DNA from: Chryseobacterium capnotolerans
GTDB lineage: Bacteria > Bacteroidota > Bacteroidia > Flavobacteriales > Weeksellaceae
Direction of reading: 5' to 3'
Assembly (NCBI RefSeq): GCF_021278965.1
Contig: NZ_CP065589.1
Span: 1,989,001 to 2,053,000, forward strand
Length of the DNA stretch: 64,000 nt
Each line of letters begins with the position of its first letter. Position 1 is the first letter of the stretch. A model generated the notes under the pieces. That model searched no databases and was not told the origin of the DNA. It worked only from the letters and a program-made list of their open reading frames with translations. The position numbers and the translations under genes are program-made. Positions 53,856 to 62,891 of this stretch are shown here, piece by piece.

Positions 53856-54680
53856 TTGAACACTAAAGAATACATATCGTCCGGAATTATAGAATCTTAT
53901 ATTCTAGGCCATGCTTCTCCTGAGGAAGCGGGGATTTTGGAGTGTGTGATGAAGAATAATGCTGAAGTAAAAGCTGCTTTTGAAGAGGCACAAATAACTT
54001 TGGAACATCTTGCTACAGCTCAGGCTGTAACACCTCCAAGTGATCTGAAATCTAAAATCTGGAATAAAATTCAACAGGAACAGTCTCCTGTTGTGGACGT
54101 AAAACCGTCCATTTCTATAGAGACTCAGGAAACTAATGATGACAGAGATATCAAAAATCCGGAACAGATACAAGGGAAAATAAACTGGAAAGCTTTTGCC
54201 GTTGCAGCATCTGCTTTATTCCTTATCAGTATTGCCGGGAATCTATTTTGGATGAATAGTCAGTCTGCAACAAAACAAGAAATGACAAAATTGGCAGCAG
54301 AAAAACAATCTCAGGATGCTGCTATGGAAAAGATGGATAGAAAACTGGGTATGTTTTCCAATCCTGATATGCAAATGGTGATGCTCAAAGGAGTAGAAAA
54401 GCACCAGGATGCCAAGGCCATGGTTTTCTGGGATAAAAAAACAAAAAAAGTGTATCTTAATGGTGAACATCTTCCTAAAGCACCAACGGGAATGCAATAC
54501 CAGCTTTGGGCTCTTGAAGATGGAAAACCGGTAAATGCAGGTATGTATACTGAAGACAAAGACAGTAAGACTGCTTTGGCTACCATTTCAAAAGCACAGG
54601 CTTTTGCTATTACTCTTGAAAAACAAGGCGGAAGCCCGGTTCCTACTATGGAAAATATGTACGTAATGGGAGGAATCTAA
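53856..54680 (+). CDS. RskA-type anti-sigma factor
   Basis: A 274-residue membrane protein starting at a TTG (no ATG fits). Residues 1-80 form the cytoplasmic anti-sigma domain (SGIIESYILGHASPEEAGIL). One membrane helix follows (AFAVAASALFLISIAGNLFW, about 110-130), and then a periplasmic RskA domain (VFWDKKTKKVYLNGEHLPKAPTGMQYQLWAL). It would hold the preceding sigma factor inactive until a periplasmic signal releases it. Pairing, spacing and family all support this. Confidence 0.88.
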   Translation: MNTKEYISSGIIESYILGHASPEEAGILECVMKNNAEVKAAFEEAQITLEHLATAQAVTPPSDLKSKIWNKIQQEQSPVVDVKPSISIETQETNDDRDIKNPEQIQGKINWKAFAVAASALFLISIAGNLFWMNSQSATKQEMTKLAAEKQSQDAAMEKMDRKLGMFSNPDMQMVMLKGVEKHQDAKAMVFWDKKTKKVYLNGEHLPKAPTGMQYQLWALEDGKPVNAGMYTEDKDSKTALATISKAQAFAITLEKQGGSPVPTMENMYVMGGI

Positions 54681-54737
54681 AGGTAATAACAGATTGAATT
54701 TGTGAATGTTTTCACGCTTGAAATAATTTTAAAAAAT

Positions 54738-54763
54738 AAAAGCATCCGAGGCGGATGCTTTTT
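54738..54763. terminator. Bidirectional terminator between anti-sigma gene and metE
   Basis: AAAAGCATCCG (54738-54748) pairs with CGGATGCTTTT (54752-54762). The genes on both sides end here. Confidence 0.8.
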
Positions 54764-54787
54764 GATTTTCTATGCGGGTGAAATATT

Positions 54788-57091
54788 TTAAGAGGCATAT
54801 TCTAAAGATGCTTCTTTAGCAGCAGCAACCATAGCAATTAAAGCCTTTTCCGTTTCTTCCCAATGTCTGGTTTTTAAACCACAATCCGGATTGACCCAAA
54901 GTTGATTCGAAGGAATGACATCCTGAGCCTTTTTCAGCAGTTCAATCATTTCTTCCTTGGAAGGAACTCTTGGTGAATGAATATCATACACACCCGGACC
55001 GATCTCATTAGGATATTTGAAGTCTGCGAAAGCATGTAAAAGTTCCATTTGAGACCTTGAACATTCTATTGTAATCACATCAGCATCCATATCTGCAATG
55101 TTTTTAATGATATCATTAAATTCTGAATAACACATATGGGTATGGATTTGGGTAGCATCTTCTACTCCACTTGCTGAGATTTTAAATGCTTCTACTGCCC
55201 ATTTCAGATAATTTTGCCAGTCTGTTTTTCTCAATGGTAGCCCTTCACGAATAGCAGGTTCATCAATCTGAATAATTCTGATCCCTGCTTTTTCAAGATC
55301 CTGAACTTCATCACGGATTGCCAGGGCAATTTGTTTACAGGTTTCGGAACGAGGCTGATCGTCACGTACAAATGACCATTGTAAAATAGTTACAGGCCCT
55401 GTCAGCATTCCTTTTACCCATTGATTGGTTTGAGACTGCGCATACTGAGACCAGTATACAGTCATTGGCTCAGGCCTGGAAACATCTCCAAAAATGATCG
55501 GTGGTTTTACGCAACGGCTTCCGTAGCTTTGTACCCAGCCGTTTTTAGTAAAAGTAAATCCTTGCAATTGCTCTCCAAAATATTCCACCATATCATTACG
55601 CTCGTATTCTCCGTGAACCAGAACATCAATTCCGATGTCTTCCTGCCAGCGGATGGTTCTCTGGGTTTCCTCTTTTAATAAAGTATCATATTGTTCTGCA
55701 GTTAGTTCTCCTTTTTTGAATTTGGCTCTCCAGGTTCTTACTTCGGCAGTCTGTGGAAATGATCCGATGGTTGTTGTTGGAAATAATGGAAGCTGTAATG
55801 CCTTTTGTTGTGCTTCCTTACGGATACTGAATGGGTTTTTCCTCTGTGAGTCCTTCTCTGTTACAGAGCTTGCTCTTTGTTTTACGCTTTCATTATGGAT
55901 CAGCGAAGATGTTCTTCTATCTGAAGCCGCTTTTTTGTTATCCTCAAAATCCTGTAGAATAGCTGGGTCTGAAGTTCCTGCAGCGAGCTCTTTAAGTGTT
56001 ACTACCTCTTTTACCTTTTGTTTAGCAAAAGAAAGCCAGTTTTTAATTTCGGTATGAAGACCGTTTTCAACATCTAAATCACATGGTGAGTGCAGCAAAG
56101 AACATGACGGAGCGATGAAAACTCTTTCAGATCCCAGTTTTTCAGTTGCTTTTTTAATAAAGGACAAAGATTTTTCATAATCATTTTTCCAGATGTTTCT
56201 TCCATCTACAACTCCTATTGATAAGCTCAGGCTCTCAGGAATAGAATTGAGAACGTCTTCAAGCTGTTCAGGATTTCTTGCCAGATCAATATGCAGAACA
56301 TTTACAGGAAGTGAAGAAGCAAGAGACGCATTGTTCTTTAAGCCTTCAAAATAAGTGGTTACAATAAACTTAAGCTTTGGAAACAATCTTCTAAGTTCAG
56401 CATAGACAAAAGTATAAGCTTCTTTTGCTTTTTCAGTAAGGTCTAAGGCTAAGAAAGGTTCATCAAACTGAATCCATTCAGCACCCTGGTTTTGTAGTTT
56501 TGATAAGATCTCAATATAAACAGGAAGAAGATGATGGGCAAGATCCAGCTTATCAAATCCTTCTTCTTTTTCCTTTCCTAAAAGTAAATAAGAAACCAGA
56601 CCAATAATTACAGGTTTTGCATTAATTCCTGCCTGCTTAGCCCCTGCAAATTCATTGAATATTTTATCTGAGGTAAGTTTAAATTGCTGGTTTTTATAAA
56701 ATTCAGGAACAATATAATGGTAATTGGTATCAAACCATTTAGTCATTTCCATAGCGGTGATATCCAATCCTTCTTTCTGATAGCCTCTTGCCATCGCAAA
56801 ATAAAGATCCAGTTCAGAATTGTTCTTTTTAAGCGCTACTTCATGATATCGTGTAGGAATAGCTCCTACCACCAGGCTCATATCCAATACCTGATCGTAA
56901 TAAGAGAAATCATTACACGGAATAAGGTCTATCCCTGCTTCTTTCTGTAGATTCCAGTTTTGGCTGCAGATGGTTCTTCCTGCTGTAAGAAGTTCTTCCA
57001 AAACGATTTTACCTGACCAATACTGTTCGCAGGCCTTTTTAAGTTCTCTTTTGCTACCAATACGCGGATAGCCCAGAATGTGAGTTTGCAT
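54788..57091 (-). CDS. metE: Cobalamin-independent methionine synthase
   Basis: A 767-residue protein of normal MetE length. The N-terminal half (MQTHILGYPRIGSKRELKKA ... EWIQFDEPFLALDL) and the C-terminal catalytic half (TTTIGSFPQTAEVRTWRAKFKKG, YGERDMVEYFGEQL-like YERNDMVEYFGEQLQGF, IQIDEPAIREGLPLR) are both present. The zinc ligands appear in IHTHMCYSEF and WVNPDCGLKTR. It methylates homocysteine with 5-methyltetrahydropteroyltri-glutamate. A cobalamin riboswitch lies upstream, so it should be off when B12 allows MetH to work. Confidence 0.96.
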   Translation of the reverse strand: MQTHILGYPRIGSKRELKKACEQYWSGKIVLEELLTAGRTICSQNWNLQKEAGIDLIPCNDFSYYDQVLDMSLVVGAIPTRYHEVALKKNNSELDLYFAMARGYQKEGLDITAMEMTKWFDTNYHYIVPEFYKNQQFKLTSDKIFNEFAGAKQAGINAKPVIIGLVSYLLLGKEKEEGFDKLDLAHHLLPVYIEILSKLQNQGAEWIQFDEPFLALDLTEKAKEAYTFVYAELRRLFPKLKFIVTTYFEGLKNNASLASSLPVNVLHIDLARNPEQLEDVLNSIPESLSLSIGVVDGRNIWKNDYEKSLSFIKKATEKLGSERVFIAPSCSLLHSPCDLDVENGLHTEIKNWLSFAKQKVKEVVTLKELAAGTSDPAILQDFEDNKKAASDRRTSSLIHNESVKQRASSVTEKDSQRKNPFSIRKEAQQKALQLPLFPTTTIGSFPQTAEVRTWRAKFKKGELTAEQYDTLLKEETQRTIRWQEDIGIDVLVHGEYERNDMVEYFGEQLQGFTFTKNGWVQSYGSRCVKPPIIFGDVSRPEPMTVYWSQYAQSQTNQWVKGMLTGPVTILQWSFVRDDQPRSETCKQIALAIRDEVQDLEKAGIRIIQIDEPAIREGLPLRKTDWQNYLKWAVEAFKISASGVEDATQIHTHMCYSEFNDIIKNIADMDADVITIECSRSQMELLHAFADFKYPNEIGPGVYDIHSPRVPSKEEMIELLKKAQDVIPSNQLWVNPDCGLKTRHWEETEKALIAMVAAAKEASLEYAS

Positions 57092-57194
57092 TTTTACAAA
57101 TTTTAGATTACACTTATTTTCAATGCTCTTTGAAATGCTTCGGAATGCTTTGTATGGATAAGAAAATGTTTGAAATCATTGATATAGACAGATT

Positions 57195-57221
57195 GTACAA
57201 TTCTCCCAAGGGAAAATGTAC
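57195..57221 (-). promoter_or_regulatory. Hairpin in the metE leader, possible expression platform
   Basis: GTACAATTCTCCC (57195-57207) pairs almost completely with GGGAAAATGTAC (57210-57221). It lies between the riboswitch and metE, about 105 nt before the start codon. It lacks a U tract on the minus strand, so it is not a plain terminator. Confidence 0.4.
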
Positions 57222-57278
57222 TGCCAATATCATCTGTATGACCCAAAAGCTTCAAACCGCGAAAGCATCGTCCATTCA

Positions 57279-57425
57279 GTAAAGGCAGGTCTCCTGACTT
57301 GTAACGGTTTCCGTCATCCTTCCCGCTTTTGGCAGTGGATATCCAAGGACAGAAACCTTTGGTGTGTTACTTACAGTTGCGCGACAGCTCGTGATTCTCA
57401 CACGATTCCCTATTAATCTACCTTA
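57279..57425 (-). promoter_or_regulatory. Cobalamin (B12) riboswitch
   Basis: Read on the minus strand it carries the family landmarks in order: GGGAATCGTGTGAGAATCAC, GAGCTGTCGCGCAACTGTAA, GCCAAAAGCGGGAAGG, and the B12 box AGTCAGGAGACCTGCC (57284-57299). It precedes metE by about 190 nt, the usual use of this element. Confidence 0.95.
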
Positions 57426-57641
57426 AGTAAAACCTTTCCTGTTTGATGAAGATTGTAAAGAACGAATCTATTATCAATAATAAGTTTAATAATAGATTTT
57501 AATTTTGTGTAAAATTATTAAAACAGAATATATAATCAATTATGTAGGATTTATTCGGTTAAAATTGCTTTTATATTCTTTTTTTAAAGAATATAATTCT
57601 GTAAATTTGACTGATTTTAAACCCTAAAAGAATAATATTCT

Positions 57642-58103
57642 GTGGAACAACTAGATGATAAGGATATAAAACTGCTGAAACTGCTTCAGAATAATGCAAA
57701 ACTAACCGTTAAAGAACTTGCTAAGGAAATTAACCTGTCTCCTTCACCTGTTTTTGAGAGAGTAAAAAGGCTTGAACAGGAAGGTTTTGTGAAGAGATAT
57801 GCGGCAGTACTGGATGCTGAAAAGCTTAACCGTGGATTTACGGTATTCTGCCAGATTAAATTAAAGATTCATGACCGTTCTGTGGGCTATGATTTTGTAA
57901 AAGAAATTATGGAAATTTCGGAAGTGGCAGAATGCTACAATATTTCCGGCGATTTTGATTTCCTGCTGAAAGTTCAGGTTCGGGATATGAAACATTATCA
58001 GGACTTTGTGTTCAATAAGCTTGGATCTGTAGATTCTATCGGCAGTACCCACAGTACATTTGTAATGGCTGAAGTCAAGAATAATCATGGGTTGACTTTA
58101 TAG
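57642..58103 (+). CDS. Lrp/AsnC-family transcriptional regulator
   Basis: A 153-residue protein starting at GTG (57642). The N-terminal helix-turn-helix is LLQNNAKLTVKELAKEINLSPSPVFERVKRLEQEGFVKRY, and the C-terminal RAM (ligand-binding) domain is EVAECYNISGDFDFLLKVQVRDM. Such regulators sense amino acids. It is divergent from metE across the riboswitch region, so control of methionine genes is plausible but not shown. Confidence 0.9.
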   Translation: MEQLDDKDIKLLKLLQNNAKLTVKELAKEINLSPSPVFERVKRLEQEGFVKRYAAVLDAEKLNRGFTVFCQIKLKIHDRSVGYDFVKEIMEISEVAECYNISGDFDFLLKVQVRDMKHYQDFVFNKLGSVDSIGSTHSTFVMAEVKNNHGLTL

Positions 58104-58177
58104 AACTGCTTTTATTGAAAATGATCAGGTTTCAAAAATCTGTTAGGTTTAATATGCTTTATTCAGGAAATATAAAA

Positions 58178-58197
58178 GCCGCTCTTTTCAGAGCGGC
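58178..58197. terminator. Terminator shared by the lrp-type and bacteriocin-like genes
   Basis: GCCGCTC (58178-58184) pairs with GAGCGGC (58191-58197) around TTTTCA. CTTTTTT follows on the plus side, and CTTTTATA on the minus side. Confidence 0.7.
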
Positions 58198-58228
58198 ATA
58201 CTTTTTTAACTTTTAATGGAGCTGCTGA

Positions 58229-58513
58229 TTAGCAAGTAGAACCACACTCTAATAATTTGATGTGGATTACACCATTAACTACACACTGTGTTTGGCATAA
58301 AGCGTTTCCTACAACGGTACCTACACCGCCGATAACACCACCTACTGTAGAACCTACACCGCCGATAACACCACCAACGATAGTACCTACTCCTCCGACA
58401 ACGCCACCAACAACGCCACCTAGACCTCCTAATAAGTTTCCGATTGGATCAAGTAATCCTTCTCCTGAAATAGATTTTAGTTCGTTTCTGTCTAGTTTTT
58501 TGAAATTTTTCAT
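58229..58513 (-). CDS. Bacteriocin-like peptide with a glycine-zipper core
   Basis: A 94-residue peptide. The first ~18 residues (MKNFKKLDRNELKSISG) are the leader type found in Bacteroidota bacteriocin-like peptides. The usual Gly-Gly processing site is here G-E-G. The core has three near-exact 11-residue units (V/I-G-G-V-x-G-G-V-G-x-x) at about residues 36-70, a dense GxxxG pattern suited to membrane insertion. The C-terminal tail has four cysteines (CQTQC, later C, C). No dedicated transporter, protease or immunity gene lies beside it. Antimicrobial activity is an inference from leader and composition. Confidence 0.8.
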   Translation of the reverse strand: MKNFKKLDRNELKSISGEGLLDPIGNLLGGLGGVVGGVVGGVGTIVGGVIGGVGSTVGGVIGGVGTVVGNALCQTQCVVNGVIHIKLLECGSTC

Positions 58514-58542
58514 GATTAAAATTTTATATGATTAATACATCA

Positions 58543-58550
58543 CAAATATA
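58543..58550 (-). promoter_or_regulatory. -7 element of the bacteriocin-like gene
   Basis: TATATTTG on the minus strand (CAAATATA on the plus strand) fits TAnnTTTG and lies 30 nt before the start codon at 58513. Confidence 0.55.
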
Positions 58551-58902
58551 TGATAAATAATAATAAACTCATATTGTTTTCAAAAAAATAATTAAACATT
58601 TTTATTATTTAATATTTCGTTAATATAAATGTATAATAATATGAAAATCGTTTTTATCTTGTATCTGTTTGATTTACTAAATTTTAAAAAACATATTTCA
58701 AATTTTAAATATTGGAGTTAATATTTTAAAGGTAAATGAAGTTTTTTATGGTTAATATTTAAAATTTGTTAAAATGAGGTTTTAGAGAGTAAAATCTAAC
58801 GATAAAACAGGAAAAAATAAGGGTGTTATTAACCCGTTTTCACCGCTTTAGTTAAGAAATTATAAAATTCTCCAAATTTTATGGTAAAAGGCCTTTCTAT
58901 TA
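58551..58902. other. AT-rich divergent intergenic region
   Basis: About 350 bp with no ORF. It consists mostly of A/T runs between the divergent bacteriocin-like gene and the S24-type regulator. Only the two promoters described separately are recognised. Confidence 0.5.
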
Positions 58903-58933
58903 TTGATAAGAGAAGGCAAAATTCGTATTTTTG
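58903..58933 (+). promoter_or_regulatory. Promoter of the XRE/S24 regulator gene
   Basis: TTG (58903-58905) and TATTTTTG (58926-58933) are separated by 20 bp, a full match to the Bacteroidota promoter consensus TTG-N17-23-TAnnTTTG. The ATG at 58951 follows 17 nt later. It is the clearest promoter in the window. Confidence 0.75.
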
Positions 58934-58950
58934 TGGACATACTTCTATCA

Positions 58951-59742
58951 ATGTCAATTTTTTCAAATAATATACGCTCTCTAAGAGCCAAGAGAAAACT
59001 TTCTCAACAAAATGTAGCTGATGACCTTACGATATCCCGGGTGAGATATTCTAAATATGAGAATGGGATTTCAGAACCTCCTATTGAGCTTCTAATCAAA
59101 ATTTCAAAGTATTTTCACGTCAGTATAGATCTTTTATTGTCTGTAGATCTTCAGAAATATTCAACAGAAGATATGCTGAAACTTCCGGACAATAGAATTG
59201 TTCTTCCTGTAGCAGTGGATGATCTTGGCAATGATACCATAGAAATTATTCCTCAGAAAGCCTCTATGGGGTATTTGGAAGGATATAGTGATGTTGGATA
59301 TATTGAAAGTCTCCAGCGTATTGCCCTGCCCTTTTTGAATAATGGAAAATACAGAGCATTTCCGGCAGACGGAGACTCAATGCCGCCATTCAGAAACGGT
59401 TCTTATATTGTAGGAAAATATGTAGAGGGAATTGATGAATTGAAACCGGGAAAAACTTATGTTTTCATTACCCAAAATGATGGGATTACTTATAAGCGTT
59501 TTAAAGAAAATAAAGGAAATGCGATTTGTGTAACTGCGGATAATTCTTTCTATGAACCTTATGATATTCCGTTTGAGGATATTGTAGAGATCTGGCAATA
59601 TGCTTCAGGTATTTTCCCGGAAGATTTTGAACCGGGAGATTATGAAAGTTACAATTTCAAAGAAATGTTCAGGGAGTTGAGACAGGATATCAAAGAATTG
59701 GATAAAAAGGTTTCTACACGCCGTAGAAAGTCTTCACAATAA
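58951..59742 (+). CDS. XRE-family regulator with a C-terminal S24 (LexA/CI-like) domain
   Basis: The ATG at 58951 gives 263 residues and fits the promoter at 58903-58933; an in-frame start at 58903 would lie inside that promoter. Residues 8-65 are an HTH_3 domain (IRSLRAKRKLSQQNVADDLTISRVRYSKYENG). The C-terminal S24 domain has the serine of FPADGDSMPPFRNGSYIVG and the lysine of DGITYKRFKENKG, so the Ser-Lys dyad for self-cleavage is present. A coiled basic tail (RQDIKELDKKVSTRRRKSS) follows. It may be a stress-cleaved repressor. No phage genes are nearby. Confidence 0.88.
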   Translation: MSIFSNNIRSLRAKRKLSQQNVADDLTISRVRYSKYENGISEPPIELLIKISKYFHVSIDLLLSVDLQKYSTEDMLKLPDNRIVLPVAVDDLGNDTIEIIPQKASMGYLEGYSDVGYIESLQRIALPFLNNGKYRAFPADGDSMPPFRNGSYIVGKYVEGIDELKPGKTYVFITQNDGITYKRFKENKGNAICVTADNSFYEPYDIPFEDIVEIWQYASGIFPEDFEPGDYESYNFKEMFRELRQDIKELDKKVSTRRRKSSQ

Positions 59743-59773
59743 AAACGGGATATTACATTTCGCGGTACAAAAT

Positions 59774-59809
59774 AAACAGGCTCTCCAAATGATTTGAAGA
59801 GCCTGTTTT
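59774..59809. terminator. Terminator between S24 regulator and alkaline phosphatase
   Basis: AAACAGGCTCT (59774-59784) pairs with AAGAGCCTGTTTT (59797-59809). Confidence 0.8.
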
Positions 59810-59847
59810 AAAACCAAATAAAAATATGATATGAAAACACGTTTTGT

Positions 59848-61241
59848 TTATAAAGGAACTGCATTCAGCATAAGGTGATGCAGGTCCGTATTTTTAATGT
59901 AAGGCTGTAACAACTGGCTTCCAGGTCCATAAGCAGCTACTTCTGCATAATCTCCTGAGTGATCCATACTGATCCAGCCTACAGCATTCCTACTTTTTTG
60001 AATTTCTGAATACAGTTTGAACGGTAATTTTTTATAATTATAAAGTCCTTCTTCTTTTTCAAGCCCATTGTAAAAACTTTGCAAATGTTTGGCTTCATCA
60101 TCACTTAAAACAAGCTTGTTAGCTTCAAATATCCAGTCTTTAATATCTTTAGCAGAATGATCTTTATGAATTTTATTCAGAATATATTCATTGGTATACT
60201 GATAGTTTGAAATGCTATTGAAATTCTTAGTGGCATCAGCTCCATAAATGGTTCCTGGATTGGCATTTCCGTGATCTGTAGTGATAATGACTAAAGTATT
60301 TCCATCTTTTTCAGCAAAGTCCATTACGGTCTTTACAGCTTCATCAAATGCCAGCTGATCATGAAGCAATGCGGCTATATCATTGGCATGAGCGGCCCAG
60401 TCTACTTTCCCGCCTTCTATCTGAAGAACAAAACCTTCCGGATGTTCTTTCATCTGTTCAATAGCAGCATCTGCCATCTCTGCTAAAGTAGGGGTAGTCT
60501 TTAATTCAGGAAGATGGGCTCTGTCAATACTGTAAGGCAAAGCTCCTGTAGTGAAGATTCCTAAAACTTTCTCTCCCTTTTTAATTGTTTTCAGATCTGA
60601 TCGATCTTTAAGAATCTGATAATTCTTTTTCTATAGGCAGAATAGAGATCTTTTTGATCTTCTCTTTTTAATGGATTAAAAAACTCATCTCCTCCTCCCA
60701 TCAGAACATCTATTCCCAGCTCTGCATACATTTCAGCAATTTGGGGCTCAGCATTTCTTTTTGAGGAATTCACACAAAATCCCGCAGGTGTAGCGTGGGT
60801 AACAGTAACAGTTGTAACGCAGCCCACCTTTTTTCCTGCTTTTTTATATTTCTGCCATATTGGAACATGGCTTTCACCATTAGCCCCCATATTTAATACT
60901 CCGTTCTGCACTCTTATTCCGCCTCCAAAAGCTGAACTGGCTGCTGCGGAGTCTGTAACAATTGAGCTTGCAGAAGCTGTATCCATTAATGCCCGTGAAA
61001 CTTTTTTGTGATGATATAAACTGAGCCAATGGCTATCTTTCCCCAATATATTTCTTGAATAAAGATCGGCCATTGAAAGAGTTCCCAGGCTCATTCCATC
61101 ACTGATCATGAATATAATGTTTTTGGCTTTACCGTTTTCATGAGATTCAATATTCCTCCTGGAGCTCCAAACTTCAGATGGTGATAAGGATAATAAACCT
61201 GACAGCAATGCTGAACCTTTTAAAAATTTTCTTCTATCCAT
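59848..61241 (-). pseudogene. PhoA-type alkaline phosphatase, frameshifted
   Basis: The start MDRRKFLKGSALLSGLLSLS at 61241 is a Tat-like leader. The N-terminal frame has IIFMISDGMSLGT (metal aspartate), TASASSIVTDSAAASSAFGGG (nucleophilic serine), VTHATPAGF, and then stops at 60591. The other frame continues with EGFVLQIEGGKVDWAAHAND, TTDHGNANPG (metal ligands) to the stop at 59848. One more T in the run 60626-60630 joins them (AYRKKNYQILKDRSD). The whole protein would be about 464 residues, a normal two-zinc alkaline phosphatase. A Zur-like box precedes it, so it may be a zinc-regulated enzyme. Confidence 0.88.
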
Positions 61242-61284
61242 ATATTGTATCAATAAAGCACTAAATTATTACATATTTTCAATT

Positions 61285-61303
61285 AATGAAACTTAGTTGC
61301 GTT
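61285..61303 (-). promoter_or_regulatory. Zur-like box upstream of the alkaline phosphatase gene
   Basis: Read on the minus strand it is AACGCAACTAAGTTTCATT, almost the same as AACGCAACTTTGTTGCATT at 62929-62947 in front of the Fur/Zur gene. It is 44 nt before the phosphatase start. Fur-family binding is inferred from this match. Confidence 0.6.
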
Positions 61304-61318
61304 AATTGAAAGTTAATT

Positions 61319-62518
61319 TTAGATATGTTCAGGAAAAGGGTCTTCAAAATTTGCTTTTCTATCGAATAATTCTTTTTCATAGTCATTGATTAAGCAATCT
61401 GTAAGGTCCTGTAAGATTTGCTCCTTGTTGAGATGTTGACCGATAAAGACCAATTCATTAATTCTGTCACCCCAGTTTTTATCCCATCTGCTCTCAATAA
61501 ATTCCTGATTTTCTAAAAAAGAAGGATATTGTACCCTATGGCTCATTGGCATACTGCTCCACCAGACTCCTGCTTTCTCCAAACGAAATGAACCCCCTGC
61601 CTGAGAAAAGTTAAGGGCATCGCTGGATCTGGAAGCTAGCCAGAAAAGTCCTTTGGCTCTTAATATGCCTTCAGGATACTGATTAAGATACTCCCATAAC
61701 CTTTCCGGATGAAATGGACGTTTGTTTCTGAATACCACAGAGCTTATTCCATATTCTTCTGTTTCAGGGGTATGATGTTCGGATTGCAGTTCTTTTTGCC
61801 AGCCTGCAGAATGTTGGGCTTTATCAAAATCAAAAAGTTTCGTGTTTAAGATCTGTTTTGGATCAATTTTACCGAATTCTGATTCCAGGATACTGGCTTC
61901 CGGGTTGAGTTTTTTAATAGCAGATTTCAAAAATCCAAGCGTTTCCGGATCAATCAGATCGGCTTTATTTAGAATAATGACATTGGCAAACTCAATCTGG
62001 TCCGTAAGAAGGTTGACAATGGTACGGTAATCTCCGTCAATATCAGTAAGGCTGCGATCCATTAATCGTTCATTCGAAGCGAAATCTTTCATGAAATTGA
62101 AACTGTCCACTACAGTTACCATAGTATCTACATAGCTGAAACGGGAAAGGTCTATTCCGCTTTCTTCATCTATATACGTGAAGGTTTGTGCTACAGGAAT
62201 AGGTTCACTGATGCCGGTGCTTTCAATTAAAAGATAGTCGAAACGATCCTCATGCGCCAAGCGTTCCACTTCTATCATAAGATCTTCTCTTAAGGTACAG
62301 CAGATGCATCCATTGCTCATTTCAACCAGCTTTTCTTCTGTTCTTGAAAGGGTATTCTGATTTTCAACCAATCGGGCGTCAATATTAACTTCACTCATAT
62401 CATTAACAATGACTGCTACTTTTAAGCCTTGTTTATTATGCAGAATATGGTTTAGTAAAGTTGTTTTTCCAGCCCCTAAAAAACCGCTGAGTACTGTTAC
62501 AGGGAGTTTCTTTTTCAT
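61319..62518 (-). CDS. ZigA/CobW-family (COG0523) GTPase, putative zinc metallochaperone
   Basis: A 399-residue GTPase. Walker A is [15 protein letters not shown] (residues 12-26); the metal motif is C-x-C-C in [15 protein letters not shown] (about 70-84); Walker B/guanine motifs are ESTGISEP and ILNKADLID. The C-terminal CobW_C domain has [17 protein letters not shown]. The length and the 'GCICC' match the ZigA/ZNG1-like zinc chaperones that supply zinc to enzymes in zinc-poor cells. It lies 6 nt downstream of a MerC-like gene and behind Zur-like boxes. Confidence 0.9.
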   Translation of the reverse strand: MKKKLPVTVLSGFLGAGKTTLLNHILHNKQGLKVAVIVNDMSEVNIDARLVENQNTLSRTEEKLVEMSNGCICCTLREDLMIEVERLAHEDRFDYLLIESTGISEPIPVAQTFTYIDEESGIDLSRFSYVDTMVTVVDSFNFMKDFASNERLMDRSLTDIDGDYRTIVNLLTDQIEFANVIILNKADLIDPETLGFLKSAIKKLNPEASILESEFGKIDPKQILNTKLFDFDKAQHSAGWQKELQSEHHTPETEEYGISSVVFRNKRPFHPERLWEYLNQYPEGILRAKGLFWLASRSSDALNFSQAGGSFRLEKAGVWWSSMPMSHRVQYPSFLENQEFIESRWDKNWGDRINELVFIGQHLNKEQILQDLTDCLINDYEKELFDRKANFEDPFPEHI

Positions 62519-62524
62519 ACCTTC

Positions 62525-62863
62525 TTAATGTTTATGATTTTTAAAGTTGATAAGATGTGCTGTAATCAGTCCTGCTGCACCTGCATAGATGAAGGGCAAA
62601 TGAATTTCAAACAGAAAGTCAATCAATATTGAAATAGCAATGCATCCAATGGAAGCCCAGAATAAAATTCGTAACCAATTATTGGTCATATGTCTTGTTT
62701 GCCTGTATACCACAAAGGTTCCGATAATAAGGAATGCAAGGTCGATATAAGGATTATGTGATATCCCTAAAGGAATAATAAGCAACAAAGGGAAAATAAT
62801 ACAATGAACCAGGCACAGAACGACGGCTGATATTCCTACTGCATCAAGAATTTTTGACTTCAT
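62525..62863 (-). CDS. MerC-family membrane protein
   Basis: The start at 62863 (MKSKILDAVGISAVVLCLVH) gives 112 residues with four hydrophobic helices. It carries the MerC motif C-L-V-H-C-I-I-F-P with two cysteines and a histidine in helix 1, suited to carry a metal ion. It is 6 nt upstream of zigA and divergent from the Fur/Zur gene, so it may import or shuttle zinc. True mercury transport is unlikely, since no other mer genes are present. Confidence 0.85.
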   Translation of the reverse strand: MKSKILDAVGISAVVLCLVHCIIFPLLLIIPLGISHNPYIDLAFLIIGTFVVYRQTRHMTNNWLRILFWASIGCIAISILIDFLFEIHLPFIYAGAAGLITAHLINFKNHKH

Positions 62864-62891
62864 AAAAAGATTAGGATTTAAAATTGTTATT

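Noticed and set aside
58951..59742. Prophage marker (CI-like repressor)
   Set aside because: The Ser-Lys S24 regulator stands alone with no integrase, structural or replication genes around it.
62525..62863. Mercury resistance operon
   Set aside because: Only a MerC-like protein is present; no MerA, MerT, MerP or MerR. The context is zinc.
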